This document shows positions 54,396-63,366 of a DNA stretch of 64,000 bases, one piece after another. A model generated the notes under the pieces. The model did not search any database. It saw only the letters and a list, made by a program, of their open reading frames with translations, and was not told where the DNA came from. The position numbers were made by a program, and so were the translations under genes. The stretch lies in NCBI GenBank assembly GCA_937921825.1, contig CAKZVK010000025.1, positions 21,090 to 85,089 on the forward strand, in the 5' to 3' direction. Source of the DNA: an uncultured Saprospiraceae bacterium. GTDB lineage: Bacteria > Bacteroidota > Bacteroidia > Chitinophagales > Saprospiraceae. Positions within the stretch are counted from its first letter, which is position 1; each line of letters begins with the position of its first letter.

Positions 54396-57224
54396 CTACC
54401 ACCACGATTTTTTTCTTACATCGGTTTTCATTCCTCTGATATTGTACGTCACACTGAATAGACCATATCTACTTAGTGATTCTACTGTAGATTGTGAGAT
54501 GCCTATTCCGAAAGCACTTTGATTAAATCCAACATTTCTATTGAAGCCATCATACAGGGCTAGCCTTAGTTCTAGCTGATTACTCGGAAGGAAATATCTG
54601 TAGATAGAACTATTCCATATAGGGATACTCGTGTCTTGATTGAATCGGTCATTGGTATATCGACTATAGTCTAGACTAGTGCTCAGATAGATTCCTGCTA
54701 TTAACTTTGCATTCACTTCTGCTTCGTACGAAATTCTTTTGACTTTCTGATCTTGGGAGGTATTGAGGTCATAGCTGGTATTAGAAATAGATTGACTAGC
54801 AGACAGGTAGATAGAATAATCTTGAGATGGGGTGATGTCTAATTTGATAAATGGCGCATGGGTAAGAACTTTCGTATTGTTTACCTGCATATTAACCAGT
54901 GACTGTCTAGTATTAGTTCTAAAAGTATAATTGGTTCTGACCTTTATTTTATTTCTTATCAGAGGGATACTGACACTAAAATAGGCTCTTCCACTATTAC
55001 CGTCCTCTACATTGATAGGATTAGAGGTCGTGACAAGATTGTCATCTACAGATTCTGAAGTGGAGAACTGCGAGTCATAAAGAGTATAGTTAGCATTGAA
55101 ACTTATCCTGAGATCTTGTAGTGGAAAGCTTTTCCATATTCTAAAGTTGAATGAATTAGAAAGTTCAGGTTCTAACTCAGGATTTCCTGTACGTATATAC
55201 AAGGGGTTAATATTGTCTACCAAAGGCTGGAGATCACTGATCTCTGGTTCATTGGCTGATCTATTGTAAGACCAAGAAATTCTTGTGTTTCTATTCGGCG
55301 ATAGAGAGAAACTAGCATGTGGTATGAAATTGCCGTACTTTTTGTCTACGACTCCTAGCACATTGTTTGTGATTATACTTTTAAATTGTCCATCCAAATC
55401 AAAAACCTGATAAGCGCCACCTATAGAAATATTTGTACCATTATGTGAGTAACGTAATGCAGTGCCCGCTCTTTTGTATTGTATTTCATTTTCGTAGCTT
55501 CTGCTCAGGAAGTCATTTGTTGTTCTGTTATCGCCATCGATATCTTCGACTTGTCTGCTGCCAGTTTCTGTTCTGTTTCTAAAGTTGAAAAAGGTTTGTG
55601 AGAAGAACTTTTTGCTAAGGGGCTCTACATATAAGGCATTCGCTTTGATGAGTTGTTTTTCTGCATCATTGATATTTTCTTGATTGAGTACAAAGCTGCT
55701 GTCTACCACGAGGTTTTCATTTAGAAAATCTGTAGTAGAAGATTGATTCCAGTTATCTTCTAAGCTTGTTGCTAGGAAGGAGGTATTGAAACCTATTCTT
55801 CTTCCTTTTTTCTGGAATTTTTTTCTGAAGATAAATTTTGAGTCTAGAAGATTGCCTGTTCTATTGGTCATATTATTGAAGGCACTTCTACTCGTCAGTA
55901 GACCATCTCTCGCAAGTGAAGAGTTGCCACTGTAGTCTGTGTTATTATCGATAGACGAACCATTTACCTCTACTTTGATACTATGTAGGGAGTCTATTTC
56001 TTTTTCATAAGACAGCTCTACTCTATGTCCTCTGGAGGTATCGTCTTCACTGCTTTGCATTTCTTCATTCTGCGTAAAAGCTTGGTAGAATTTGTCTTGA
56101 TCTCTGTTAGAATCTCTTAGAAGATTATTCTGAGTATAGTAATAGACGGAGCTTAATTTGTTTTTGTTGTGATCATAATTGAAGTTGATGCCAGCACTGT
56201 AGTTTTCCGGGTAGCCACTTCTTTCTCCTGTAAAGAAAAGATTCTGGATGGATTGCTCTATGCCACTACTACCTCCTAATCTCATAGTATAGAAGCCACT
56301 GCCGCCCCCAAAACCATAATCTCCATCATTACTCATATTCCATGCACCTGCTCCCATAAAGTCTTGATAGTCGTCCCAGGATAGACCATTTCTTCCAGTA
56401 TTATTGCCTACACCGACTAGACTGAATTGTATCTTTTTGTTGAACTTGTTATAGTTGCCTTTAAGTTCTTTTCTTGATTGGTCTCCAGCGCTAGCGATGA
56501 CCTTGCCGAAGCCTCCAGATTTAAACTCTTCTTTGAGTTCTAGATTCATGGTTTTATTTTCTGACTCAGATGTGGAACCAGTAATTTTTTGCTCTTCTGT
56601 CTTGGTATCAAAGACCTGTACTTTGGAGATACCTTCTGCGGGTAGATTTTTCGTAGCAGCTTTAGGATCAGAACCGAAGAAAGATTTACCATCTACCGTC
56701 ACTCTATCTACGGCCTTACCATCTGCATTAATGCTGCCATCAGATTCTACTTCTATACCAGGTAATCTTTTGAGGAGATCTTCTACTGTAGAGCCTTCTG
56801 GGACTGTAAAAGTAGAGGCATCATATTCTATGGTGTCACCCCGCATTTTAATAGGAGCCTTTGCGGCTTTGATGACTACTTCCATAAGCTCTTCGGCTAG
56901 CTCTATCATTTTCAATGTTCCGAGATCAATGTTTTTTCCATCGAGTGAACTAGCATCAGTAGTCAGAGGCACATACCCTAGGTAGGTTGACTTTACCAAG
57001 TGATTGCCAGCAGGGATATCCTTAAATCTGAATGACCCATCCATTTCTGTCTGTGTAAATTCTACTAGGGTGGAGTCTGCCTTTTCTAGCAGTAAGACAG
57101 TCGAGGATATCAAAGCATTGCCTAAGGTATCTTCTATGACACCGCTGATCTTATAAGTCTGTGCTGAGATGGAACCGAGGCTGCAGAACACTGCAAGAAT
57201 AGTTACTAAAAAGAGTTTGTTCAT
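54396..57224 (-). CDS. Outer-membrane beta-barrel (TonB-receptor-like) protein with carboxypeptidase-regulatory domain
   Basis: 942 residues. A signal peptide (LFLVTILAVFCSLGSISAQ) is followed by a carboxypeptidase-regulatory-like domain (about 22-105: SGVIEDTLGNALISSTVLLL, GSFRFKDIPAGNHLVKSTYL). A plug-like domain (about 120-235) has EYDASTFTVPEGSTVEDLLK, RLPGIEVESDGSINADGKAV, VTVDGKSFFGSDPKAATKNL and KVQVFDTKTEEQKITGS. The rest is a barrel with long loops. No SusD partner is adjacent. With the GLPGLI gene downstream it forms the common GLPGLI/barrel pair, of unknown substrate. A complex palindrome sits just upstream of its start. Confidence 0.88.
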   Translation of the reverse strand: MNKLFLVTILAVFCSLGSISAQTYKISGVIEDTLGNALISSTVLLLEKADSTLVEFTQTEMDGSFRFKDIPAGNHLVKSTYLGYVPLTTDASSLDGKNIDLGTLKMIELAEELMEVVIKAAKAPIKMRGDTIEYDASTFTVPEGSTVEDLLKRLPGIEVESDGSINADGKAVDRVTVDGKSFFGSDPKAATKNLPAEGISKVQVFDTKTEEQKITGSTSESENKTMNLELKEEFKSGGFGKVIASAGDQSRKELKGNYNKFNKKIQFSLVGVGNNTGRNGLSWDDYQDFMGAGAWNMSNDGDYGFGGGSGFYTMRLGGSSGIEQSIQNLFFTGERSGYPENYSAGINFNYDHNKNKLSSVYYYTQNNLLRDSNRDQDKFYQAFTQNEEMQSSEDDTSRGHRVELSYEKEIDSLHSIKVEVNGSSIDNNTDYSGNSSLARDGLLTSRSAFNNMTNRTGNLLDSKFIFRKKFQKKGRRIGFNTSFLATSLEDNWNQSSTTDFLNENLVVDSSFVLNQENINDAEKQLIKANALYVEPLSKKFFSQTFFNFRNRTETGSRQVEDIDGDNRTTNDFLSRSYENEIQYKRAGTALRYSHNGTNISIGGAYQVFDLDGQFKSIITNNVLGVVDKKYGNFIPHASFSLSPNRNTRISWSYNRSANEPEISDLQPLVDNINPLYIRTGNPELEPELSNSFNFRIWKSFPLQDLRISFNANYTLYDSQFSTSESVDDNLVTTSNPINVEDGNSGRAYFSVSIPLIRNKIKVRTNYTFRTNTRQSLVNMQVNNTKVLTHAPFIKLDITPSQDYSIYLSASQSISNTSYDLNTSQDQKVKRISYEAEVNAKLIAGIYLSTSLDYSRYTNDRFNQDTSIPIWNSSIYRYFLPSNQLELRLALYDGFNRNVGFNQSAFGIGISQSTVESLSRYGLFSVTYNIRGMKTDVRKKSWW

Positions 57225-57242
57225 AATGATACTTTAAGACAA

Positions 57243-57277
57243 TACTACGAAATGAATCGTAGTAAGCTACGATTTTT
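57243..57277. promoter_or_regulatory. Overlapping inverted repeats upstream of the barrel gene
   Basis: TACTACGA (57243-57250) and TCGTAGTA (57257-57264) form a perfect 8-bp inverted repeat. The second arm overlaps another pair, ATCGTAG (57256-57262) and CTACGAT (57267-57273), which on the plus strand is followed by five T. The site is 19-53 bases upstream of the minus-strand ATG at 57224. It could be an operator with three CTACGA half-sites, or a mutually exclusive RNA switch. Confidence 0.5.
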
Positions 57278-57423
57278 ACCTTTATTTAATACTTTCTTAA
57301 TGCTGATGCAGAAAACAGAGATATCGACGTGTAAGTTAGGAAGAGACTACTGAATAGCCTCCTAATTTTAGACTAACGAATTGTTAATGCAGTTAAGATT
57401 AAGGCATCCTTCCAGCATTCGCT

Positions 57424-58458
57424 CTATAGCTGATGGTCTTTTCGATGAGCCTTGTATCTACCTTTTCCGAATTTGGTGCCATTGAATTCCTCAAAGGGTT
57501 TTCTTTCGTCTTGGGTCTCCTTAGGTAGTTGGTTAAATTCCATGCACTTAATAGAGCAGGTGTTTTCATACTTGCTGTTGCATGCTGGACATTGTATAAA
57601 TAGAATATGACAGGCATCATTAGCACAGTTTGTATGATCATCAGAAGGCGCTCCACACTGGTGACACATAGAGATGGTATCCTCTGAAATTTTTTCTCCT
57701 AATCTATCATCGAAGACAAAGTTCTTACCGACAAATTTATTTTCAATACCTAGAGCCTTGGCCTGACGAGCATATTCTATGATACCCCCTTCTAGCTGGT
57801 GGACCTTTTCAAAACCTTTATGCTTAAAGTAGGCACTGGCTTTTTCGCAGCGGATACCTCCTGTGCAGTACATGACTATGTTTTTGTCTTTATGGTCTGC
57901 CAGTAAATCTTCGACGATTGGCAGCGATTCCCTAAAGGTTTCGACATCTGGTGTAATGGCACCTTTGAAGTGGCCGACTTCGCTCTCATAGTGGTTACGC
58001 ATATCTACTATGATGGTGTCTTCCTGATCAGCAAGTGCATTGAAGTGTTCAGCATTGAGGTGCTTGCCTTTATTTGTCACATCGAAGCTTTGGTCATCTA
58101 GACCATCGGCTACTATCTTGTTTCTGACTTTGATCTTTAACTTCCAGAATGACTTGCCATCGTCTTCTATCGCTTTATTAAGACGGACATCTTGGAGGCA
58201 GTTTATCCCCTGCATACAGTCTAGAAATTTACTCCATTGCTCTTCGAGTACTGATATCTGAGCATTGACCCCTTCTTGGGAGACATAGATTCTGCCTAAG
58301 ATTTCTAGAGCATCAAATTTGAGGAATAGCTCATCTCTGAAGGCTGCAGCATCGGATATATTGGCATATTGATAAAAAGAAAGTGTAACCCTAGACCTAG
58401 AGTCTTCCTGGATCTTTTGCTTGAGTACTTCTTTGTCTACCTTATTGTATAATCTCAT
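57424..58458 (-). CDS. trhO: tRNA uridine(34) hydroxylase TrhO (YceA-type rhodanese)
   Basis: 344 residues, the family length. The N-terminal acylphosphatase-like domain (about 20-105) has LGRIYVSQEGVNAQISVLEE. The rhodanese domain (about 130-235) shows VDMRNHYESEVGHFKGAITP and the catalytic loop MYCTGGIRCEKASAYFKHKG (Cys about 197 and 203). A cysteine-rich C-terminus (CHQCGAPSDDH, CPACNSKY, CSIKC) probably binds zinc. TrhO forms 5-hydroxyuridine at position 34 of some tRNAs by an oxygen-dependent route. It is upstream of the barrel gene on the same strand, 199 bases away, and probably independent. Confidence 0.95.
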   Translation of the reverse strand: MRLYNKVDKEVLKQKIQEDSRSRVTLSFYQYANISDAAAFRDELFLKFDALEILGRIYVSQEGVNAQISVLEEQWSKFLDCMQGINCLQDVRLNKAIEDDGKSFWKLKIKVRNKIVADGLDDQSFDVTNKGKHLNAEHFNALADQEDTIIVDMRNHYESEVGHFKGAITPDVETFRESLPIVEDLLADHKDKNIVMYCTGGIRCEKASAYFKHKGFEKVHQLEGGIIEYARQAKALGIENKFVGKNFVFDDRLGEKISEDTISMCHQCGAPSDDHTNCANDACHILFIQCPACNSKYENTCSIKCMEFNQLPKETQDERKPFEEFNGTKFGKGRYKAHRKDHQL

Positions 58459-58976
58459 ATTCTGTTCTTATATGAGTTTATTACACAGAAATCTGCAAAT
58501 GAATGGTCTAGCTCAAAGAATAAGCTGTAATTCAGTGGAGGATTTCTCGCTTCGCTTGTGTAATAAACGTGAGTCAATCAGGCACAAAAATATCATAATT
58601 CTAGCTTCCAAGATATAAGGGCGATAACCATACTATTGTGTAAAAAACTGGTACTCAATTAGTTAGTTTACATATAGTCATATATTCACTTATAATAATA
58701 TTACCATTTGAAAGTGCTTCAATGACAATTTGTTACACATAGGAAACTTTTTAATAAGTTTTTCGTTAATATGATTGTGAAGTACAAAGTTCTACTTAAT
58801 TTCGCATCAGGATTTAGAAGTAATATCTCTCCCAGAAACTCAAAAGAAATAGAAATCCACCGATTGATGGTGGATTATCAAAGACGTAGTTTTCTTATTT
58901 TGAGACCTTAGTCGAAAGAGCCTGAGTAATAGTACTTGGGCTTTTCGCATTTTAGGCCTTGATGTATAGAGGATTT
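58459..58976. other. Gene-free spacer with two hairpins (518 bases)
   Basis: No gene is supported. AATCCACC (58854-58861) and GGTGGATT (58869-58876) form a perfect 8-bp stem with a 7-base loop. A second stem at 58919-58942 is listed separately as a terminator. The left part, up to about 58780, is AT-rich and shows nothing that I recognise. Confidence 0.55.
58919..58942 (-). terminator. Hairpin after the lipocalin-like lipoprotein gene
   Basis: AGCCTGAGTA (58919-58928) pairs with TACTTGGGCT (58933-58942), with two G-T pairs and a 4-base loop, 35 bases beyond the stop of the minus-strand gene at 58977. On the minus strand only a short CTTT follows, and on the plus strand TTTT, so it may work in either direction. 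Confidence 0.45.
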
Positions 58977-59675
58977 CTAATACTTGGTAGTGGGTACCAG
59001 GCTGATGATAATACCATCCACTTCTATCGTCGCTTTCTCACTCGATAGCTCATACCAAGACATACAAGTCTCTCTCGGGATAAAAGAGGGTCTTTGATAG
59101 TCTGTATAACAAAGATATTGGTCATGCTCATCATTCCATCTCCAGCTGTACATATGGTACTCTAGATCATCCATATCCTTGATAAAGAAGATGTTGGCCT
59201 TGGAGAAGTAAGACAGTTTTTGATCCATCGGGTCTAAAAGTTGACCATTTTCAGCTACAGTTAGCCAACTCTGGTTGATCATTTCAGTTTTATCATCCAT
59301 TTTCTTCGCAGCTTTTCTATACGCGACATACTGTTGATCATAGTCAGGACTGACCAATCTAAAGGTCATTCTATCTCCTATAATAGAGATCTCAGTCATC
59401 TTAGAATCAGCAGGTAGGTTTTCTACCTCATCGTTTTCATTCAATCTGTAATCTTGATAGTAGTGATTACTGATATCTAGTGGACCTAAAGCGCCACGAT
59501 CACCAATAAAAACTCGGTTGTCTGAGGTAAATTCTACGAACTGTAGACCGGAAGGAACAGTGACGTCCCAATGGCCAATAAGATCACTATGATTAATTTC
59601 TGGAATAGATTCGGTAGTACAGCTACATATGCTCAGTAAGAGACATAGCAGCCCGAAGAGCTGATAGGAATTCAT
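58977..59675 (-). CDS. Lipocalin-like lipoprotein of unknown function
   Basis: 232 residues. The N-terminus ends CLLLSICSCTTES, a lipobox. The first mature segment SDLIGHWDVTVPSGLQFVEF has the G-x-W of lipocalin-like families, and the protein continues with beta strands (RVFIGDRGALGPL, MTEISIIGDRMTFRLVS, YHMYSWRWNDEHDQYLCYTD). A helical insert lies at about 118-135. The final strand is ATIEVDGIIISLVP. I recognise no closer family. It is divergent from the M14 peptidase gene with a 159-base spacer. It is probably anchored in the outer membrane. Confidence 0.7.
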   Translation of the reverse strand: MNSYQLFGLLCLLLSICSCTTESIPEINHSDLIGHWDVTVPSGLQFVEFTSDNRVFIGDRGALGPLDISNHYYQDYRLNENDEVENLPADSKMTEISIIGDRMTFRLVSPDYDQQYVAYRKAAKKMDDKTEMINQSWLTVAENGQLLDPMDQKLSYFSKANIFFIKDMDDLEYHMYSWRWNDEHDQYLCYTDYQRPSFIPRETCMSWYELSSEKATIEVDGIIISLVPTTKY

Positions 59676-59834
59676 AAGGGTATGTTTATAGTCACGCTAT
59701 GGCAGTCACGCCACAACTCTCTAAATATAATCGGCATCGACTTTTGATGCTTGAGTAAAATCAGATATGACAGAAATTGGCATTTTATTCAGTGCTAATT
59801 TAAGCAACTGATAAATAGACGATATCTTTAGAAG

Positions 59835-61061
59835 ATGAAAGTTCGTTTTCTTCTTTTATTTCTCTCAGTATCTATGCTCGCTTGTAAGACGAGCTATCTT
59901 CCTACTGTTCATACTTTTCCTAGTCCAGTCTCTACAGAAGATAAAGCTATAAGTCTGCAAGAGAAGAAAGCCTATCAGATAGACGGTATTACTGCTTCCA
60001 ACGAATTCGATGCTGCGCGAATGAATGATTTTACTAAAGTCAATGATAGCACCTATAGAGTAACTATTCTTCCAGAAAATGAACCGATCAATGAGAGCCC
60101 TCATTATGCTTTTTCTATAAAGTCGGACCAGCTAAGAGCTATAAATCTTGAGCTGTATTACGGAGACTACAAGCATAGATACTACCCGAAACTGAGTAGG
60201 GATAAGAAAAACTGGTTTCCAATAGATAGTATGCACTTCGATACCCTGAAGGCAGGTAACCTTGCCAATCTTAAATTAGAACTGAATCAAGAACTCCTCT
60301 ATATAGCCGCTGAGGAACTTAGAGATTCTAAGCATACCGATGATTGGTTACAGTCCTTATCCAAAGCCCATAACCATATAAAGCTAGAAAGTGTAGGTCA
60401 GTCTAGACTTGGAAGAGATATTCCTTATGCGGAGTTGGGTACAGGTACACTAGAAGAAAAGCCGACCATAGTCCTAATGAGTCGGGCACATCCTCCTGAG
60501 ATCAGTGGGTATATGGCTATGGAATCCTTTGTAGAGGAACTCCTTAGAGAGACTCCCTTGAGTCGTTCTTTTCTAGCTAAGTATCGTATCATGTTGTATC
60601 CACTTCTCAATCCTGATGGGGTGGACCTTGGTCACTGGCGCCATAATGCTGGAGGTATAGACCTAAATCGGGACTGGGCAGAATACAATCAAGATGAAGT
60701 CAAGACCGTCGCTCAGCACATCGTCAGGGAAGTAAGTGAGCATAAAAATAAAGTCCTATTGGGTATAGATTTTCATTCTACGCAGGAAGATGTCATCTAT
60801 ACACATACGGATAATCGTCGGTCTGCTGTCTATCCCTTCAAGGACCTATGGATACATGCACTAGAAGAGAATGCTGTAGGATTGAATCCAAATGAAGAAG
60901 CTTATGACTTAGGTAAGCCTATGACGAAAGGTTGGTTCTATCTGCAGTTCGGTGCAGAAGGTATCATCTATGAAGTAGGAGATGAAACAGATAGAGATTT
61001 TCTAGAATACAAAGCACAAGTAGCTGCCAGAGAAATGATGAAACTACTAGTGATGCGATAG
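59835..61061 (+). CDS. M14 family zinc carboxypeptidase, lipoprotein
   Basis: 408 residues. The signal ends SVSMLACKTS, a lipobox. An N-terminal beta domain (about 30-150) precedes the peptidase. Zinc ligands are visible as H and E in SRAHPPEISGYMAMESF (about 215-231) and H in IDFHSTQEDVIYTH (about 313). The substrate-binding region NPDGVDLGHWRHNAGGIDLN with RDW follows the usual NPDG pattern, and the catalytic Glu is in YEVGDETDRDF (about 380). The family removes C-terminal residues or trims peptidoglycan peptides. It starts a two-gene set: the DUF1905 gene follows by 10 bases. Confidence 0.92.
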   Translation: MKVRFLLLFLSVSMLACKTSYLPTVHTFPSPVSTEDKAISLQEKKAYQIDGITASNEFDAARMNDFTKVNDSTYRVTILPENEPINESPHYAFSIKSDQLRAINLELYYGDYKHRYYPKLSRDKKNWFPIDSMHFDTLKAGNLANLKLELNQELLYIAAEELRDSKHTDDWLQSLSKAHNHIKLESVGQSRLGRDIPYAELGTGTLEEKPTIVLMSRAHPPEISGYMAMESFVEELLRETPLSRSFLAKYRIMLYPLLNPDGVDLGHWRHNAGGIDLNRDWAEYNQDEVKTVAQHIVREVSEHKNKVLLGIDFHSTQEDVIYTHTDNRRSAVYPFKDLWIHALEENAVGLNPNEEAYDLGKPMTKGWFYLQFGAEGIIYEVGDETDRDFLEYKAQVAAREMMKLLVMR

Positions 61062-61071
61062 ACTAAGCCAT

Positions 61072-61581
61072 ATGAAATTCAAAAGCCATATAGGTACCCT
61101 AGATAGTAATGTATACAATGTACATATCCATGTGCCGAAAAAAGTTTATGCCAAGTTTCTTGATCTAGGTACCAAGAGAGTCCTCTGCACAGTAAATGAA
61201 AATGAATATTTCCATGCGGGCCTCATGCCCAAAGGTGATGGAGATTACTTCATCATGATGAACAAAAAAAGAATGAAAGAATTCGCCTTGCAGATAGGTG
61301 ATAAAATAGAAGTCCAGTTAGAAGAGGATACGAGTAAGTATGGGATGAAAATGCCTGAAGAGTTTGAAGAAGTAATCCTTACTGATGAAGAAGGCCAGCA
61401 TCTCTTTGAACAACTTACTGATGGTAAGAAGAGAAACCTGATACACCTTGTCGCTATGGTGAAGAGTACTGATATCCGAATAAGTAAAGCACTAACTATC
61501 CTAGATCATTTAAAAGCTAATAAGGGCAAGATAGATTTTAAGCTGCTGAATGAAGCGATGAAGGTGAGAAATAGATTGTAG
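61072..61581 (+). CDS. DUF1905/YdeI-type domain protein
   Basis: 169 residues. The N-terminal DUF1905 beta-barrel (about 1-95) shows NVYNVHIHVPKKVYAKFLDL, VNENEYFHAGLMPKGDGDYF and LQIGDKIEVQLEED. The C-terminal helical part (about 105-169) has LFEQLTDGKKRNLIHLVAMV, which fits the YdeI/OmpD-associated domain. The family is cytoplasmic and of unknown function. It is probably cotranscribed with the M14 peptidase gene. It marks the last chromosomal gene before the integrated element. Confidence 0.82.
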   Translation: MKFKSHIGTLDSNVYNVHIHVPKKVYAKFLDLGTKRVLCTVNENEYFHAGLMPKGDGDYFIMMNKKRMKEFALQIGDKIEVQLEEDTSKYGMKMPEEFEEVILTDEEGQHLFEQLTDGKKRNLIHLVAMVKSTDIRISKALTILDHLKANKGKIDFKLLNEAMKVRNRL

Positions 61582-61751
61582 CTGACTCCAAAAGCAAGTG
61601 CCCCAGAAAGGAACAAGACCTGTGCTTGGTATACTGAATAATTGTAGGATTTATTGGACGTGTAGCAATATGTGAATAGTTATTTCTCCTTATAAAGTGA
61701 TACATTAGATAATAATCTATACCCTATATTATACCCTCATAAATTATAAGT
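61582..61751. other. Spacer at the presumed left edge of the integrated element
   Basis: 170 bases, AT-rich towards the right. TATACCCT occurs twice, at 61718-61725 and 61730-61737, a 12-base spaced direct repeat just before the integrase ATG that could be an arm-type binding site. No tRNA gene is recognisable, so the attachment site cannot be identified. Confidence 0.4.
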
Positions 61752-62969
61752 ATGGCGTCAGTTAGATTTTATTTAAAGGATAGTAAAAGCATTGAACCAT
61801 CGTCTATTTTTATGGTTTACGAAATAAGGCCAAAGGCTCAGTTAAAATTTTACATAGGTCAGAAGATACTACCCCGGCATTGGAATAAAAATGCACATCG
61901 TCCAACCAAAGGAGCTCAGTATAGGCAGCTAAATATATTACTAGACAAGATTACTTTAATCATAAAGGAAGAAGTACTTAATGCAAAGATTGCTGGAAAA
62001 ATCCTTTCTGTTTCGGATCTGAAAAATACACTAGGTAGACGACTAGGCAACCCACGGAATGACAATGCCGGAAAGCCAAATGTAAATTCATTCATTGAAC
62101 AATTGATAAAGGAAAGGAAGTCCAGCCCGGAGTTTTCAGATTCTACCATAAAAACCTACAGGACTGTATCTAGAATTATCAATGAGTACCAAGACCCAAT
62201 TGAGTTTGAAGAAATATCAATTAGATGGCGAGACAAATTTGTTTCCTACCTATACAACGTTAAGGGCTGCGATATCAATTACGCATCTGTAATAATCGCT
62301 AAGTTGAGTTCATTTCTGAATGCAGCTACTGAGGACGGAATCAATGAGAACCTAGCCTATAAAAAGAAGAAGTTTCGTGTAGCGGAAATATTCAGTCCAA
62401 AGCCTTATTTGAATATGGATGAAATACGTTAACTAGTCGAAACTAAATATGAGTTTGTCCGGCATAAGAACGCCGTAAAACTTTTCGCACTAGACTGTTG
62501 TATAGGTGTAAGGTACTCAGATTTGGCTGAGGTGGACTTTTTAAGGACAAGCGAGGTGCAGGGTAGGAAAGTGTATAAAATAACCACTAGTAAGACAAAG
62601 ACAGACGTGGTAATACCGTACAATCCTCTAATAGATCAACTCCTAGAGGATGGGCCGCCAAGAAAGATATCTAACGTTAAACTAAACCTGTACATCAAAG
62701 AAGCTGCTGAGATCGCTGGCCTAGATAACCCGGTAGAAAAAATAAGCTATCCGAAAGGAGTACTGAAGAAAGAAAAGCTACCTAAGTACAAACTAATCAC
62801 CGTACATACGGCCCGGAGATCATTCGCCACAAATATGTATTTAGCTGGTGTTCCAGTTAGATCAATAATGTTAATGACTGGCCATGTTTCAGAAACTCAA
62901 TTTCTAAAGTACTTGCGGATCAGTCAAGAGCAAAACGCCATTTTGGTAGCGGAAACTCTAGACCAATAA
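61752..62969 (+). pseudogene. Tyrosine recombinase/integrase split by an in-frame TAA
   Basis: Reading from the ATG at 61752 gives 226 codons, then a TAA at 62430-62432, then 178 more codons in the same frame to a stop at 62967-62969. Without the TAA the protein would have 405 residues, a normal length. The N-terminus fits an Arm-DNA-binding domain (KFYIGQKILPRHWNKNAHRP), then a SAM-like core-binding domain (DSTIKTYRTVSRIINEYQDP). All catalytic parts lie after the stop: Arg in DCCIGVRYSDLAEV, HxxR in VHTARRSFATNMYL, and GH...Y in MTGHVSETQFLKYLR. A single C-to-T or A-to-T change (CAA or AAA to TAA) would explain it. It may be dead, or rescued by readthrough. Confidence 0.88.
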
Positions 62970-63009
62970 AAAAAGTCACCTACTCACATGTCAAGTGGTG
63001 TAGGCGACT
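62968..63009 (-). terminator. Hairpin terminator at the end of the minus-strand phage-type genes
   Basis: AGTCACCTACTCAC (62974-62987) pairs with GTGGTGTAGGCGACT (62995-63009) with one mismatch and a bulge. On the minus strand it is followed by seven T (plus-strand A run at 62968-62974). It ends transcription from the phage-type genes and faces the integrase stop. Confidence 0.75.
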
Positions 63010-63055
63010 CCAATCTCTAATAATCTAATCTTAGTTTAACATTTTTCCCTTCATT

Positions 63056-63075
63056 TTTGTATCGTACGATACAAA
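63056..63075. promoter_or_regulatory. Perfect 20-bp palindrome TTTGTATCGTACGATACAAA
   Basis: The 20 bases equal their own reverse complement. The inner 16, TGTATCGTACGATACA, share the TGTnTC-n4-GAnACA skeleton of chromosomal parS sites, but the middle differs. It lies between the terminator and the stop of the small minus-strand gene at 63089. A protein binding site such as an operator or centromere-like site is likely; its role is unknown. Confidence 0.75.
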
Positions 63076-63088
63076 GTATCTTTTATGT

Positions 63089-63268
63089 CTAGTCTTCCCC
63101 TAAAGTTTCAGCCAAACTTTTAAGCACCTTGATTTCACTATCATTCATTCCAAATTCTTTTTGAAACCCTATTCTCGATTCCGTGACCTTACTTAGTGCT
63201 GTCTTTAAATCAGCAGCCTCACTTTGGTTTAGCCTGATCTTTACAGTTGTTTTTTTACTGGATTTCAT
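63089..63268 (-). CDS. Small charged protein in the prophage edge
   Basis: 59 residues from the ATG at 63266-63268. The frame is open further upstream to 63385, but that part overlaps a hairpin and the next gene, so the shorter form is preferred. The protein is helical and charged: TTVKIRLNQSEAADLKTALS then IGFQKEFGMNDSEIKVLKSL. A short ribbon-helix-helix-like start (TVKIRLNQSE) is possible, which would suit a small DNA-binding protein beside the 20-bp palindrome. No family is certain. Confidence 0.55.
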   Translation of the reverse strand: MKSSKKTTVKIRLNQSEAADLKTALSKVTESRIGFQKEFGMNDSEIKVLKSLAETLGED

Positions 63269-63287
63269 TTTAGAGATTGTTTGTTTG

Positions 63288-63316
63288 AAAAACCGTCCAC
63301 CACAACGGCAGACGGT
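63288..63316 (-). terminator. Hairpin with T-run after the 56-residue gene
   Basis: ACCGTC (63292-63297) pairs with GACGGT (63311-63316). On the minus strand the stem is followed by five T (plus-strand A run 63288-63292). It lies about 50 bases after the stop of the small gene at 63367. It shares GGCAGACGG with the hairpin at 63566. Confidence 0.6.
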
Positions 63317-63366
63317 CCAATAATTTAAGGCTGAAAAAAAATTAGTCTTTACTTGGTTTTGTACGG

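Noticed and set aside
56455..56985. 176-residue plus-strand frame inside the barrel gene
   Set aside because: Antisense to the recognisable plug domain of the outer-membrane protein.
57399..57656. 85-residue minus-strand frame overlapping the end of trhO
   Set aside because: It lies in another frame of the conserved Cys-rich end of TrhO, which explains the sequence.
61582..61751. tRNA gene or duplicated core as attachment site beside the integrase
   Set aside because: No cloverleaf or T-loop is present and the other end of the element is outside the window.
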